Shown here piece by piece: positions 8,054 through 18,464 of a stretch of DNA of 54,322 bases. Both the position numbers and the translations under genes were made by a program. Below the pieces are notes generated by a model. That model worked only from the letters and a program-made list of their open reading frames with translations, was not told the DNA's origin and did not search any database. Source of the stretch: Arcobacter sp. (GTDB lineage: Bacteria; Campylobacterota; Campylobacteria; Campylobacterales; Arcobacteraceae); assembly GCA_003252105.1 (NCBI GenBank), contig QKDL01000068.1:1-54322 (forward strand), read 5' to 3'. The stretch's first letter is position 1; every line of letters starts with the position of its first letter.

Positions 8054-10630
8054 TTATGAGTGAACTAAGTTAGTTAATTCATCACTACTTAAAGTATGGA
8101 AGTTTAAGTATTTATAGATATCATCTCTTTTTTCTGGAGTGATTTTCTTAGGTACCATATCTAAGTATTCTTCTTTAGTTGGAAGTCTTCCTAATAATGC
8201 TGCAAGTGCTGCAACTTCTGCAGAACCTAAGTATACTTTAGAGTCTTTTCCAAGTCTGTTATCAAAGTTTCTTGTAGAAGTTGAGAATACAACTGCACCT
8301 TGACCAACGTTTGCTTGGTTACCCATACATAAAGAACATCCTGGGATTTCCATTCTTGCACCAGCTGCACCGAATACAGAGTAGTAACCCTCTTCAGTTA
8401 ATTGTTGTTGATCCATTTTTGTTGGAGGAGCAACCCATAATTTTGCAGGAACTGGACCTTCACCTTTAAGAACTTCACCTAAAGCTCTGAAAAGACCAAT
8501 GTTAGTCATACAAGAACCAACGAATACTTCGTCAATTTTATCTGTAGGTCTGTTTGGATCAGCTAAGATGTTTGATAATGTATCAACATCATCTGGATCG
8601 TTAGGACAAGCTAAGATTGGCTCAGTGATTTCATTTAAATCGATTTCGATAGTTGCTAAATACTCTGCATCTGCATCTGGAGTTAATAACTCAGGGTTAG
8701 CAATCCATTCTTTCATTTTATCAGCTCTTCTTTGAAGTGTTCTAGCATCTTGGTAACCCTCTTCAATCATTTTTTCAATTAAAGCGATGTTTGAAGATAA
8801 GTACTCAATGATTGGCTCTTTATCTAATTGAACAGAACAAGCTGCTGCTGATCTCTCTGCTGCTGCATCTGATAATTCGAATGCTTGCTCAACTTTAAGT
8901 TGTGGTAAACCAGAAATCTCGATTACGTTACCAGCAAAGATATTCTTTTTGTTTTTCTTAGGAACAGTTAATAATCCTTGTTTAATTGCATAATAAGGGA
9001 TAGCATTAACTAAGTCTCTTAAAGTAATACCTGGTTGTAATTCACCTTTGAATTTTACGTGAACTGATTCAGGCATAGTTAAAGGCATCATACCAGTAAC
9101 ACCTGCGAATGCAACAAGACCAGAACCAGCTGGGAATGAGATACCAATTGGGAATCTTGTATGTGAATCTCCACCAGTACCTACTGTATCTGGTAAACAA
9201 AGTCTATTTAACCAAGAGTGAATAACACCGTCACCTGGTCTTAAAGTAACACCAGATCTTGAAGTAATAAACTCTGGTAATGTGTGTTGTAAGTTAATAT
9301 CTGCTGGTTTTGGATAAGCAGCAGTGTGACAGAATGATTGCATAACCATATCAGCACCAAAAGATAATGCTGCAAGCTCTTTAATCTCATCTCTTGTCAT
9401 AGGTCCAGTTGTATCTTGTGAACCAACTGTAGTACATACAGGCTCAACATACATACCAGGTTTAACACCCTCTAATCCACAAGCTTTACCAACCATTTTT
9501 TGTGCTTGAGTAAACCCTTTTCCGTTATCAGATGGTTGAGTTGGAGCAACAAATAAATCAGATGCACCTAAACCTAAAGCTTCTCTTGCTTTTGCAGTTA
9601 AACCTTTACCAATGATTAATGGAATTCTTCCTCCAGCTCTCATCTCATCTGTTAATGTGTTAGGAGCAAGAGTAAATTCTGAAACAACTTTACCATCTTT
9701 TTCAATTACACCATCATATGGTTTAACAACGATAACATCACCAGTTTCTAATTCATCAACTGGAGCTTGGATTGGTAAACATCCTGAATCTTCTGCAGTA
9801 TTGAAGAAAATTGGAGCAATAATAGAACCAATAACAACACCACCAGTTCTTTTATTTGGAACACCTGGAATATCTCTACCCATGTGCCATTGAACAGAGT
9901 TGATACCTGATTTTCTAGAAGAACCAGTACCAACAACATCACCAACGTATGCTAAAGGATTACCTTTTTCTTTTAATGATGCCATCATTTCTAATGGTTT
10001 TTCCATTCTTGATTGTAACATTGCAGTTGCATGTAATGGAATATCAGCTCTTGTAAATGCTACAGTTGCAGGAGATAAATCATCTGTATTTGTTTCACCA
10101 GGGATTTTATAAACTGTTAATGTAATCTCTTTTTCTAATGCTGGTTTATTAGTAAACCACTCAGCATTTGCCCATGATTCAATAATCTCTTTAGCTATTG
10201 TGTTTCCACCATCTGCTAATTCTTTTACATCATTGAATGAATCATAAACTAAGATTGTATTTTTTAATTGCTCAGCAGCAGCTGCTGCTACGTCATCAAT
10301 TTTAAGTGCATCTACAAGTGGTCCTACGTTGAATCCACCCATCATTGTTCCTAAAATTTCAATAGCATCTAGCTTTGAAATTACTGAACATGTAACATTT
10401 CCTTGTACAATATCATTTAAAAATGCAGCTTTAACGTAAGCAGCATCATCAACACCTGGGTTGATTTTGTTTTTGAATAATTCTAGTGCGTATTCTGCAT
10501 CTTCTACAGTAGAAGCTTTTAATAATTCTACTAATTCAGCAGTTTGTTCCGCTGTTAGTGCTAATGGAGGTAAACCACCTTCATTTAATCTTTCTTCTGT
10601 ATGTGCTTTATAAGTAGCTAATAAACTCAT
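8054..10630 (-). CDS. acnB: Aconitate hydratase B
   Basis: This 858-aa enzyme interconverts citrate and isocitrate in the TCA cycle and may also act on 2-methylisocitrate. The domain order is that of AcnB: an N-terminal HEAT-like domain (about 1-160), then the swivel domain, then the three catalytic domains. The [4Fe-4S] ligands are C707 (GSCMTN) and C765/C768 (CSLCMGN). The length matches the family (about 850-870). AGGAG lies at 10637-10641 on the coding strand side. AcnB is the usual sole aconitase in Campylobacterota. It is divergent from a fatty-acid oxidation operon and shares an operator-like motif with it. Confidence 0.97.
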   Translation of the reverse strand: MSLLATYKAHTEERLNEGGLPPLALTAEQTAELVELLKASTVEDAEYALELFKNKINPGVDDAAYVKAAFLNDIVQGNVTCSVISKLDAIEILGTMMGGFNVGPLVDALKIDDVAAAAAEQLKNTILVYDSFNDVKELADGGNTIAKEIIESWANAEWFTNKPALEKEITLTVYKIPGETNTDDLSPATVAFTRADIPLHATAMLQSRMEKPLEMMASLKEKGNPLAYVGDVVGTGSSRKSGINSVQWHMGRDIPGVPNKRTGGVVIGSIIAPIFFNTAEDSGCLPIQAPVDELETGDVIVVKPYDGVIEKDGKVVSEFTLAPNTLTDEMRAGGRIPLIIGKGLTAKAREALGLGASDLFVAPTQPSDNGKGFTQAQKMVGKACGLEGVKPGMYVEPVCTTVGSQDTTGPMTRDEIKELAALSFGADMVMQSFCHTAAYPKPADINLQHTLPEFITSRSGVTLRPGDGVIHSWLNRLCLPDTVGTGGDSHTRFPIGISFPAGSGLVAFAGVTGMMPLTMPESVHVKFKGELQPGITLRDLVNAIPYYAIKQGLLTVPKKNKKNIFAGNVIEISGLPQLKVEQAFELSDAAAERSAAACSVQLDKEPIIEYLSSNIALIEKMIEEGYQDARTLQRRADKMKEWIANPELLTPDADAEYLATIEIDLNEITEPILACPNDPDDVDTLSNILADPNRPTDKIDEVFVGSCMTNIGLFRALGEVLKGEGPVPAKLWVAPPTKMDQQQLTEEGYYSVFGAAGARMEIPGCSLCMGNQANVGQGAVVFSTSTRNFDNRLGKDSKVYLGSAEVAALAALLGRLPTKEEYLDMVPKKITPEKRDDIYKYLNFHTLSSDELTNLVHS

Positions 10631-10658
10631 ATAGATCTCCTATTTAATTTGTAGCGTT

Positions 10659-10667
10659 AGTATAGCA
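10659..10667 (-). promoter_or_regulatory. acnB promoter -10 region
   Basis: On the minus strand, TATACT (10659-10664) is preceded by TGC, forming an extended -10 box. Transcription should begin near 10652, leaving a leader of about 20 nt that contains AGGAG. Confidence 0.55.
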
Positions 10668-10685
10668 TAATGTTTATTTTCTATG

Positions 10686-10694
10686 ATGTACAAT
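10686..10694. promoter_or_regulatory. ATGTACAAT half-site upstream of acnB
   Basis: This 9-mer equals one arm of the 19-bp palindrome at 10861-10879. It lies about 22-30 bp upstream of the acnB -10 box, roughly where a -35 element would be, so a bound protein could repress acnB. Confidence 0.45.
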
Positions 10695-10860
10695 TTTTGT
10701 TATTACAGTCACAATTTTTTTATTATCTAATAAAAGTTACTAAAAGTAATAAAATTATAACTTCAAATCATTAATTATACTATTTTATTGGTATTTTCAT
10801 CTGTGCTATACAAACAAAATAGTGCTTTATAAATCAATTTGTATATATACTGAAAAGCCA

Positions 10861-10898
10861 ATGTACAATAATTGTACATAGTTTTTTAAATTGTACAT
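10861..10898. promoter_or_regulatory. TGTACAAT palindrome plus extra half-site
   Basis: ATGTACAAT-A-ATTGTACAT is a perfect 19-bp palindrome at 10861-10879. The arm ATTGTACAT is repeated at 10890-10898. This looks like a dimeric operator with an added half-site, 60-100 bp upstream of the fadD -10 box. The rest of the 373-bp acnB-fadD gap holds the two promoters and no gene. Confidence 0.55.
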
Positions 10899-10956
10899 GT
10901 GTTATTTCTGATAATATTCTTAAAGTTTTATATTAGTTTTTTTGTTTCTTTTTTAC

Positions 10957-10968
10957 TTTTGTTATAAT
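10957..10968 (+). promoter_or_regulatory. Promoter of the beta-oxidation operon
   Basis: TATAAT at 10963-10968 is preceded by a T-rich stretch, the usual form in Campylobacterota. Transcription should start near 10975, and AAGGA (10992-10996) precedes the ATG at 11004. Confidence 0.6.
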
Positions 10969-11003
10969 GCTAGAATAACATATATAGTTATAAGGATTAT
11001 GCC

Positions 11004-12716
11004 ATGAATTCTTACAATTTTAAAACTTATAACGAACTTTTTGACTATATAGTAAAAAATCATTCAAATGAAAAATTTCTTAACTATATAGACAATGACA
11101 AATATAAACATATTAGTGTAAAAGAGTTTGAACAAAAAGTTATATGTTTAGCAATAGCACTAAAAAAAATTGGTATAAAAAAAAGTGATACTGTAGGAAT
11201 ATTCTCTAAGCCCTCACCTTTTTGGCTTATCTTTGATTTTGCAATTCATAAAGTGGGTGCAATATCAGTACCAATATTTGATAATATCTCCAAAAAAAAT
11301 CTTAATTTTGAAATAAAAGATGCACAAATCAAATATCTATTTATTGATTCAATTAATAGACTTGATGATGTTGATAAAAAGTTGATATTTATCACTCATG
11401 GTTTTTGTATAAAAGAGGAAGGGTATTATAATGTAGATGAGATTTTTCATGCACAAAATACAAGTTGTGATTTTGACTTATTAAACCATGATATACCAAA
11501 TAAAGATGATATATTTTCAATCATATATACAAGTGGAAATACAGGAACACCAAAAGGTGTAGTTCTAAGTCACAAAAATATAATCTCTCAACTACACAGT
11601 ATAAATCATTTTTTAAAACTTGATTCTAAAGAGGTTATATTATCTTTATTACCATTAGCACATATATTTGAACGTATGGTTATGAGCTTTTATGTTAGCC
11701 ATGGTGTATCTATATATTTTGTAGATGAGATAACAAATACTGCAAATTTATTAAAAATAGTCAAACCAACGATGATGACTGCTGTGCCAAGATTGTTAGA
11801 AAAAATATTTTATAAAATAAAATTAAATATTGAAGAGAAACCATTTTTTTCAAAACTTATAGGAAACTTGGCTTTTAATTATGCCTTAAAAGAAAATATA
11901 GATAAAACCTCTATAGTTTATAAAATATATGATTTATTAGTGTATAAAAAACTAAGAGAGATATTTGGAGGTAGATTAGATAAATTAGTAAGTGGTGGAG
12001 CTTCTTTAAATGAAGAGATTTGTAGATTTTTAATAAATATCAATATTCCTACATATCAAGGTTATGGACTTACTGAAAGTTCTCCTGTTATTTGTACAAA
12101 CTATCCAGGAATGAATAAAATTGGTTCTAGTGGAAAAGTAATCCCAAATATGGAAGTTAAAATAGAAGATGAAGAGCTACTTGCAAAAGGAGATTCTATA
12201 ATGAAAGGTTATTTAAACGATCCTTTTCTTACATCTAAAACCATAGATAAAGATGGTTGGCTTCATACAGGAGATATTGCAACTATTGATAAAGATGGTT
12301 ATATATTTATCAAATCAAGAAAAAAAGATCTTTTTAAACTATCTACTGGTAACTATGTAAATGCCATAAAAATAGAACAACAACTATCAAAAAACAAATA
12401 TATCGAATTTGCAAATATTGTTGCTAATAATAAAAAATATGTAACTGCCCTACTTTTTGTAAATAAAGAGTTATATCAAAATAATAAAAACAATGAAACC
12501 ATAGATGAGTTTTTTAATAATGATATAATTCATAATAATATAAAAAAAGATATCAAAAAAATAAATGATACTTTAAATGAATGGGAAAAAGTAGTTTATT
12601 ATAAATTGATAACAAATGATATCTCAATAGAAGGTGGTGAATTAACACCATCGATGAAAATTAGTAGAAATGTAATAGAAGAAAAATACAAAGATATAAT
12701 AGAAACCATGTATTAG
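11004..12716 (+). CDS. fadD: Long-chain acyl-CoA synthetase (AMP-forming)
   Basis: This 570-aa enzyme activates fatty acids to acyl-CoA with ATP. The AMP-binding P-loop reads YTSGNTGTPKGVVLSH (about residues 174-190). Further family motifs are YQGYGLTESSPVI and the hinge GWLHTGDIATIDKDGY, followed by the C-terminal Lys region IFIKSRKKDLFKLSTGNYV. Long-chain (FadD/FAA) types have these features and length. It opens the operon, and the thiolase gene starts 9 bp after its stop. The substrate chain length is not certain. It probably acts on the cytoplasmic face of the inner membrane. Confidence 0.88.
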   Translation: MNSYNFKTYNELFDYIVKNHSNEKFLNYIDNDKYKHISVKEFEQKVICLAIALKKIGIKKSDTVGIFSKPSPFWLIFDFAIHKVGAISVPIFDNISKKNLNFEIKDAQIKYLFIDSINRLDDVDKKLIFITHGFCIKEEGYYNVDEIFHAQNTSCDFDLLNHDIPNKDDIFSIIYTSGNTGTPKGVVLSHKNIISQLHSINHFLKLDSKEVILSLLPLAHIFERMVMSFYVSHGVSIYFVDEITNTANLLKIVKPTMMTAVPRLLEKIFYKIKLNIEEKPFFSKLIGNLAFNYALKENIDKTSIVYKIYDLLVYKKLREIFGGRLDKLVSGGASLNEEICRFLININIPTYQGYGLTESSPVICTNYPGMNKIGSSGKVIPNMEVKIEDEELLAKGDSIMKGYLNDPFLTSKTIDKDGWLHTGDIATIDKDGYIFIKSRKKDLFKLSTGNYVNAIKIEQQLSKNKYIEFANIVANNKKYVTALLFVNKELYQNNKNNETIDEFFNNDIIHNNIKKDIKKINDTLNEWEKVVYYKLITNDISIEGGELTPSMKISRNVIEEKYKDIIETMY

Positions 12717-12725
12717 GAGTCTATC

Positions 12726-13997
12726 ATGAAAAAAAGAATTGCTGTAATAGATGGGCTTAGAAGTCCAATAGCAAAAGCTAACGGAAAATTAGAAAAACTT
12801 AGTGCAGATACTTTAGGAAGTATAATTGCAAAAGAGTTAGTTTTAAGAAGTAGTATTGCTTATGATAGATTTGATGAAGTGATTATTGGAAATGTCGCAC
12901 AACCAATAAATGCAGCAAATATGGCAAGAGTTATGGCTATAAAAGCTGGTTTTCCAAAAACTACTATTGCTTATACTGTACATAGAAATTGTGCCTCAGG
13001 TATGCAAGCTATCTCCTCTGCCATTGAAAAAATCGAAACAAATCAAGGTGAAATCTATCTAGCTGGTGGGGTTGAATCTATGAGTAATATCCCTTTATAT
13101 TTTAATGACTCATTTAAAGACTTTTTGACAAAACTAACTTATGCTAAAACTTTTAGTGAAAAACTAAAAATAGTTTCAACATTTAGAGTTTCATTTTTAA
13201 AACCTGTTATTGGACTTATTACTGGTTTAACTGATCCTATCTCAGGGAAAATCATGGGAGTAACAGCTGAAAACTTAGCAAATGAGTTTAAAATCAGTAG
13301 AGAAGAACAAGATAAATATGCCTTAACATCTCATCAAAAAGTTCAAAAAGCTATTGAAAATGGTATATTCAAAGATGAAATACATCCCATTATGACAAAA
13401 GAGTGTTCTATGATAGATGATGATGGTGTAAGATTTAACCAAACCCTTGAAGCATTAGGTAAACTAAGACCAATTTTTGATAAAAATGGAACTGTAACAG
13501 CAGGTAACTCTTCCCAAGTTTCAGATGGGGCATCTATGCTTATTTTAACAACTGAAGAAAAAGCCAATGAATTAGGTCTTGAACCTATTGGATTTATAAA
13601 AGAGTATGCTTATGCTGGATTAGATGCTTCTAGAATGGGTTTAGGGCCTATTTATGCTACTAAAAAACTTTTTGATAAAACAGAAACAAACTTAAGTGAT
13701 ATTGATTTGATAGAGTTAAATGAAGCTTTTGCTGCACAAGTGATTGCAAATATAAAAGCTTTTAACTCAAAAGAGTTTTGTAAAAAAGAGTTTGGAACTG
13801 ATGCTTTAGGAGAAATTGACGAATCAATTTTGAATGTAAATGGTGGAGCTATAGCTTTAGGGCATCCTGTTGGTATGAGTGGAAATAGAATTGTACTTCA
13901 TACTTTAAAAGAGTTAAAAAGAAGAGGTTTAAAAACTGGTCTAGCTACCCTTTGTGTTGGTGGTGGACAAGGTGCTTCTTTTTTATTGGAGGTCTAA
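12726..13997 (+). CDS. fadA: 3-ketoacyl-CoA thiolase / acetyl-CoA acyltransferase
   Basis: This 423-aa thiolase makes the last cut in beta-oxidation, releasing acetyl-CoA. The nucleophile is C89 (HRNCASGMQ), and the catalytic pair H380 (GHPVGMSG) and C410 (LCVGGGQG) is intact. AGGAG lies just upstream. It is slightly longer than E. coli FadA (387 aa) and closer in length to FadI (436 aa). It lies directly before the FadB-like gene, so the two probably form the trifunctional complex. A role as acetoacetyl-CoA thiolase is less likely given the operon. Confidence 0.9.
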   Translation: MKKRIAVIDGLRSPIAKANGKLEKLSADTLGSIIAKELVLRSSIAYDRFDEVIIGNVAQPINAANMARVMAIKAGFPKTTIAYTVHRNCASGMQAISSAIEKIETNQGEIYLAGGVESMSNIPLYFNDSFKDFLTKLTYAKTFSEKLKIVSTFRVSFLKPVIGLITGLTDPISGKIMGVTAENLANEFKISREEQDKYALTSHQKVQKAIENGIFKDEIHPIMTKECSMIDDDGVRFNQTLEALGKLRPIFDKNGTVTAGNSSQVSDGASMLILTTEEKANELGLEPIGFIKEYAYAGLDASRMGLGPIYATKKLFDKTETNLSDIDLIELNEAFAAQVIANIKAFNSKEFCKKEFGTDALGEIDESILNVNGGAIALGHPVGMSGNRIVLHTLKELKRRGLKTGLATLCVGGGQGASFLLEV

Positions 13998-13998
13998 A

Positions 13999-16116
13999 AT
14001 GAACAATGTTTATTTAGAAGTTATCCAAGATATAGCAACTATTACTTTTGATTTAAAAAATGAAAAAATCAATAAACTAAGCTTTGAAGTATTAGAAGAG
14101 TTTGATTATTTGTTAAATCAAATCAAAGATGACACCTCAATCAAAGTTTTAGTAATCCAAAGTGCAAAAGAGAATATCTTTATAGCAGGTGCAGATATAA
14201 AAGAGATTGAAGCTATGAAAGATGAAAGTGAAGTCTATGAGCAAATAAAAAAAGGTGATAAAATCTTTGAAAAACTTGAATCTCTTCCTTATACAACTAT
14301 TGCATATATAAATGGTGCTTGTATGGGTGGAGGTTTGGAGCTTGCTTTAGCATGTAACTATAGAGTTGCTACAACAAATCATAAAACTAAACTTGCTTTT
14401 CCAGAGATTAAACTAGGATTTTTCCCTGGACTTGGGGGAACACAAAGGGCACCAAAACTTATAGGTCTTATTAACTCACTTGATATGATACTTACAGGTA
14501 AAACACTAGATTCTTTAAAAGCTTTAAAAATAGGATTAGTTGATGAAATTTTTAATCATGGACAAAAAGAGACTAAACTTGAAGAGTTTGTAAATAAAGT
14601 TTTAGATAACAAAGTTAAAAGAAAAGAGAGAAACTCTATAACTAAATTTTTAGAAAATTTTTATTTTACTAGAGAGTTTATATATTATAAAACGTTAAAA
14701 TCTATAGAGAAAAAAGTCAATAGAGATTTTAACGCTCCTTATATGGCTTTAGAAGTTATAAAACAAACTTTTAATAACACATATGAAGTTGGCATTGAAG
14801 TTGAAGCAAGAGCCTTTTCAAAACTTGCAGTAACTAAAGAATCAAAACATATGATTGAACTATTTTTTATGTTTGAAAGACTAAATAAAGATTTCAATAA
14901 AGTTGATGATATTATAGAAAATGTTGCAATAGTTGGTAGTGGTACTATGGGTATTGGAATCATTTGGTTATTTTCAAAATTTTTAGATGAAGTTAGAATA
15001 AAAACAAGAAAGATATCCCAAGTAAAAGATATAGTAAAAGCAGTTTCAAAACTTTATGATTCTTCAATAAAAAGAAGAAGTTTAACTAAAAATCAAGTTG
15101 ATTTTAAACTCAATAAAATCTCTTATACACACGATTTCAATGGTATGAGTAATAGTGACTTTGTAATTGAAGCAGTAGTTGAAGATGAAAATATTAAAAA
15201 AGAGACTTTTTCTCAACTAGAAGATGCTTTAAATAGCAATGCAATTATTGCCACAAACACCTCATCAATATCTATTGAAAAACTAAGTGAAAATATCCAT
15301 AACAAAAAAAACTTTTTAGGTGTACACTTTTTTAATCCTGTAAATATTATGCCTTTGGTTGAGATTATACCAAACTCAAAAACAAGTAAAAAAACTATAA
15401 ATAGAGTTAAGGAGATGTTGATTAGATGTGGTAAAACACCTATTGTTGTAGGTGATTGTGCTGGTTTTATTGTAAATAGAATTTTGCTTCCATATTTAAA
15501 TGAAGCAGCATTTATCTTAGAAGAAGGCTCAAATATCAAAACTATTGATAAAGTTCTAAAAGATTTTGGTATGCCTATGGGACCATTTACCCTTGCAGAT
15601 ACTGTTGGTATTGATGTGGGATATAAAGTTGCAACAATATTAAATCAATCCTATGGCGATAGGATGCCTGTTGCTTCTATACTAAAAAGAGTACATGACG
15701 AATTAAACCTTTTAGGGAAAAAAGAGAATAAAGGTTTTTATATCTATAAAGGTTTTTCAACAAAAGTAAATGAAGAGGTAACTTTACCTTTTAATTTAAA
15801 TAGACAATTTAATGATGAAGAGATTATACAAAGATGTTTATATATCATGGTAAATGAAGCGTGTAGATGCTTGGAAGAAAAGATTGTAACAGATGCAAAT
15901 ATAATAAATTTTGCCATGATTACAGGTACTGGATTTCCAGCTTATAAAGGTGGATTATTAAGTTATGCAAATGATATAGGATTAGAAAATATTCTAAATG
16001 CCTTAAAAGAGTTTCATGGAAGATATGGGAAACGATTTGAACCAAGCAAACTTTTAATCAAACTTGTAGAAGAAAAAAAAGATTTTAAAACAGGAGAAGC
16101 GTTATGGAATTTTTAA
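13999..16116 (+). CDS. fadB: Multifunctional enoyl-CoA hydratase / 3-hydroxyacyl-CoA dehydrogenase
   Basis: This 705-aa protein carries out the hydration and NAD-dependent oxidation steps of beta-oxidation. The N-terminal crotonase domain (about 1-190) has the oxyanion loop FIAGADIKEI and catalytic E114 and E136. The dehydrogenase part begins near 305 with the NAD loop VAIVGSGTMGIG and has the catalytic His at H443 (GVHFFNPVN). The start at 13999 is chosen because GGAGG lies 6 nt upstream; a longer reading from 13954 would overlap the thiolase gene. It could equally be named fadJ. Its 3' end overlaps the FadE gene by 13 bp. Confidence 0.93.
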   Translation: MNNVYLEVIQDIATITFDLKNEKINKLSFEVLEEFDYLLNQIKDDTSIKVLVIQSAKENIFIAGADIKEIEAMKDESEVYEQIKKGDKIFEKLESLPYTTIAYINGACMGGGLELALACNYRVATTNHKTKLAFPEIKLGFFPGLGGTQRAPKLIGLINSLDMILTGKTLDSLKALKIGLVDEIFNHGQKETKLEEFVNKVLDNKVKRKERNSITKFLENFYFTREFIYYKTLKSIEKKVNRDFNAPYMALEVIKQTFNNTYEVGIEVEARAFSKLAVTKESKHMIELFFMFERLNKDFNKVDDIIENVAIVGSGTMGIGIIWLFSKFLDEVRIKTRKISQVKDIVKAVSKLYDSSIKRRSLTKNQVDFKLNKISYTHDFNGMSNSDFVIEAVVEDENIKKETFSQLEDALNSNAIIATNTSSISIEKLSENIHNKKNFLGVHFFNPVNIMPLVEIIPNSKTSKKTINRVKEMLIRCGKTPIVVGDCAGFIVNRILLPYLNEAAFILEEGSNIKTIDKVLKDFGMPMGPFTLADTVGIDVGYKVATILNQSYGDRMPVASILKRVHDELNLLGKKENKGFYIYKGFSTKVNEEVTLPFNLNRQFNDEEIIQRCLYIMVNEACRCLEEKIVTDANIINFAMITGTGFPAYKGGLLSYANDIGLENILNALKEFHGRYGKRFEPSKLLIKLVEEKKDFKTGEALWNF

Positions 16117-18464
16117 TTTTTTTGCTAATCATAGCAGTATTAAGCTATTTTACTTTTCCTTTACTATATAGCCTAATTATATTAGGGGTATATGGTTTTA
16201 TATTTTTTGATTTAAATATTGTTTTATGGTTAATTTTTATAACTATTGGATTAATATTTAGTATCAAGTCACTTAGAGAAAAGTATATAACATCGAAAAT
16301 TGTAGATTTTATCAATAAAAAAAACCTTATGCCTAAAATCTCCCCTACGGAAGAAGCAGCACTTCAAGCTGGAATAAACTGGATTGAAACCTCTTTTTTT
16401 GAAGCAAAAGTTGACTTTGAAAAAATAAAAAATGAAAAAATCACTATGTTAACAGATGAAGAAGAAAGCTTTTTAAACAATGAAGTTAATCAACTTTGTG
16501 AACTAACTACAGATTGGGAGATTTTTCAAGATAGGGATTTAAAACCTGAAGTATGGCAGTTTATAAAAGATAATAAATTTTTTGGAATGATTATTCCAAA
16601 AGAGTATGGTGGATTAGGTTTTAGTGCCACTGCACACTCAAAAATTATTGAAAAACTTGTCTCACGTTCACAGGTTTTAGCTATTACAGTTATGGTTCCA
16701 AATTCACTTGGACCTGCTGAATTGATTTTAAAACATGGAACCAAAGAACAAAAAAAGAGATACCTAAAAGATTTAGCAGTAGGAAAACAAGTTCCTTGTT
16801 TTGCTTTAACTGAACCAAATGCAGGAAGTGATGCAACCTCTATACAATCAAATGGTACTATTTTTAAAGATGAAAATGGTTCTATAAAAATAAAACTAAA
16901 TTTTGAAAAAAGATATATCACATTAGGAAATATTGCAACACTAATTGGTCTTGCATTTAAACTATATGACCCAGAACAAATTTTAGGGGAAGAGAAAGAT
17001 TTAGGTATCACTTTTGCTTTAATTGATTCAAAACTAGAAGGTGTGGACAATTCAAAAAGGCATGATCCTCTAGGAATTCCATTTGTAAACTCCCCAATAC
17101 TTGGTAAAGATGTAATTATAAATCTTGAAGATGTAATTGGAGGAAAAGAAGGGATTGGTAAAGGTTGGCAAATGTTAGTTGAATCTTTATCTATTGGACG
17201 TGGAATTTCACTTCCAAGTGTAAGTTTAGGTGGAAGTAAATTTGCTTTAAATGTAGTATCTTCTTACTCTATGCTTAGGGAACAATTTGGATTGAGTATA
17301 AATCATTTTGAAGGGGTTGAAGAAAAAATTGCAAAAATAGCAAGTTTTACTTATATGCTAAATGCAGCAAGAAACTACACTTTAGATGCTATTGACAATG
17401 GTGAAAAACCAGCAGTAGTAAACTCTATTATGAAATATCATGCAACAGAAAAGTTTAGAGAGATTATAAATGATGCAATGGATGTTTTAGGTGGTAGTGC
17501 TATTATAAGAGGTGAAAAAAACTTTTTAGCACATGCTTATTTTGCTTTACCTATTAGTATCACAGTTGAAGGTGCAAACATATTAACTAGAAACTTGATG
17601 CAATTTGGACAAGGTTTGATTAAATCACACCCTTATATTTATAGACAAATCAATGCTTTAAAAACAAACAATATCAAAGCCTTTGATGATGCTTTTTTTT
17701 CACATATAGGTTTAGTTTTGTCAGCATTTTCAAAAACAATATTTTATTACCTTACAAGAGGTTTTTTTATATCAACAAAAGGTTCATTTAAAAGATATAA
17801 ACAAAAACTAGTTTGGGTTAGTGCAGATTTTACTTTTCTTTCAAATTTAATCCTTGCATTAGTAGGGCCTGCTTTGAAAAAAAGGGAGAATATAAGTGCA
17901 AGATTGGCAGATATACTTTCATACTCTTATTTAATAACAGCAACTCTAAGAGAGTATGAGAATAATTCAAACAAAGAGCATATTGTATTTGTTGATTATA
18001 TTTGTAACTATTGTTTTAATCAAATTCAAATAGCAAGGGAAGATATATTTAACAATATTGGAGTTTTAAAAATCTTTATACCATTTGTAAAACTAAATGC
18101 AATAGCTATGAAAGCATCTGATAAATTAAATGCTCAAATTGTAAAACAGTTAAAAAATCAATACTTCTTAAATGAGATATGTGACAATATATTTATCTCA
18201 AACAATGAGTCAGATAGATTTACAAAACTTCAAAAAGCTGTTGAGTTAAACAATGAAGTCTTAAACTCATTTTACAAAATAAAAGAGGCTATAAAAGAAG
18301 GAAAAATCCAAAAAGATAGTATTGAAAATATGGTAGACAAAGCTTTAGAGATAAAACTGATAGATAAAACTCAAGCTAGTTTATTGAAAAAAGCTTATAG
18401 TTTAAAACAAGAGTTGATAAATGTAGATGCATATAAAGTCAAAGTCTATAAAGGATTAAGATAA
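16104..18464 (+). CDS. fadE: Acyl-CoA dehydrogenase, FadE type
   Basis: This 786-aa flavoprotein catalyses the first oxidation of acyl-CoA. It begins with two or three hydrophobic segments (about 1-58), as in E. coli FadE (814 aa), so it is membrane-bound. The dehydrogenase core starts near 130 (PKEYGGLGFS, FALTEPNAGSDATS). It continues with the flavin-binding C-terminal helices (TVEGANILTRNLMQFGQG) and the FadE-specific C-terminal extension. AGGAG precedes the ATG, which lies inside the fadB end. The next gene overlaps its stop by one base, so the operon continues. Confidence 0.93.
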   Translation: MEFLIFLLIIAVLSYFTFPLLYSLIILGVYGFIFFDLNIVLWLIFITIGLIFSIKSLREKYITSKIVDFINKKNLMPKISPTEEAALQAGINWIETSFFEAKVDFEKIKNEKITMLTDEEESFLNNEVNQLCELTTDWEIFQDRDLKPEVWQFIKDNKFFGMIIPKEYGGLGFSATAHSKIIEKLVSRSQVLAITVMVPNSLGPAELILKHGTKEQKKRYLKDLAVGKQVPCFALTEPNAGSDATSIQSNGTIFKDENGSIKIKLNFEKRYITLGNIATLIGLAFKLYDPEQILGEEKDLGITFALIDSKLEGVDNSKRHDPLGIPFVNSPILGKDVIINLEDVIGGKEGIGKGWQMLVESLSIGRGISLPSVSLGGSKFALNVVSSYSMLREQFGLSINHFEGVEEKIAKIASFTYMLNAARNYTLDAIDNGEKPAVVNSIMKYHATEKFREIINDAMDVLGGSAIIRGEKNFLAHAYFALPISITVEGANILTRNLMQFGQGLIKSHPYIYRQINALKTNNIKAFDDAFFSHIGLVLSAFSKTIFYYLTRGFFISTKGSFKRYKQKLVWVSADFTFLSNLILALVGPALKKRENISARLADILSYSYLITATLREYENNSNKEHIVFVDYICNYCFNQIQIAREDIFNNIGVLKIFIPFVKLNAIAMKASDKLNAQIVKQLKNQYFLNEICDNIFISNNESDRFTKLQKAVELNNEVLNSFYKIKEAIKEGKIQKDSIENMVDKALEIKLIDKTQASLLKKAYSLKQELINVDAYKVKVYKGLR

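Noticed and set aside
9612..10112. Open frames on the plus strand opposite acnB
   Set aside because: They are antisense shadows of a highly conserved enzyme gene, with no ribosome site and no recognisable protein features.
13954..13998. Longer N terminus for FadB
   Set aside because: It would overlap the thiolase C terminus. GGAGG supports the start at 13999, and the crotonase domain begins there.
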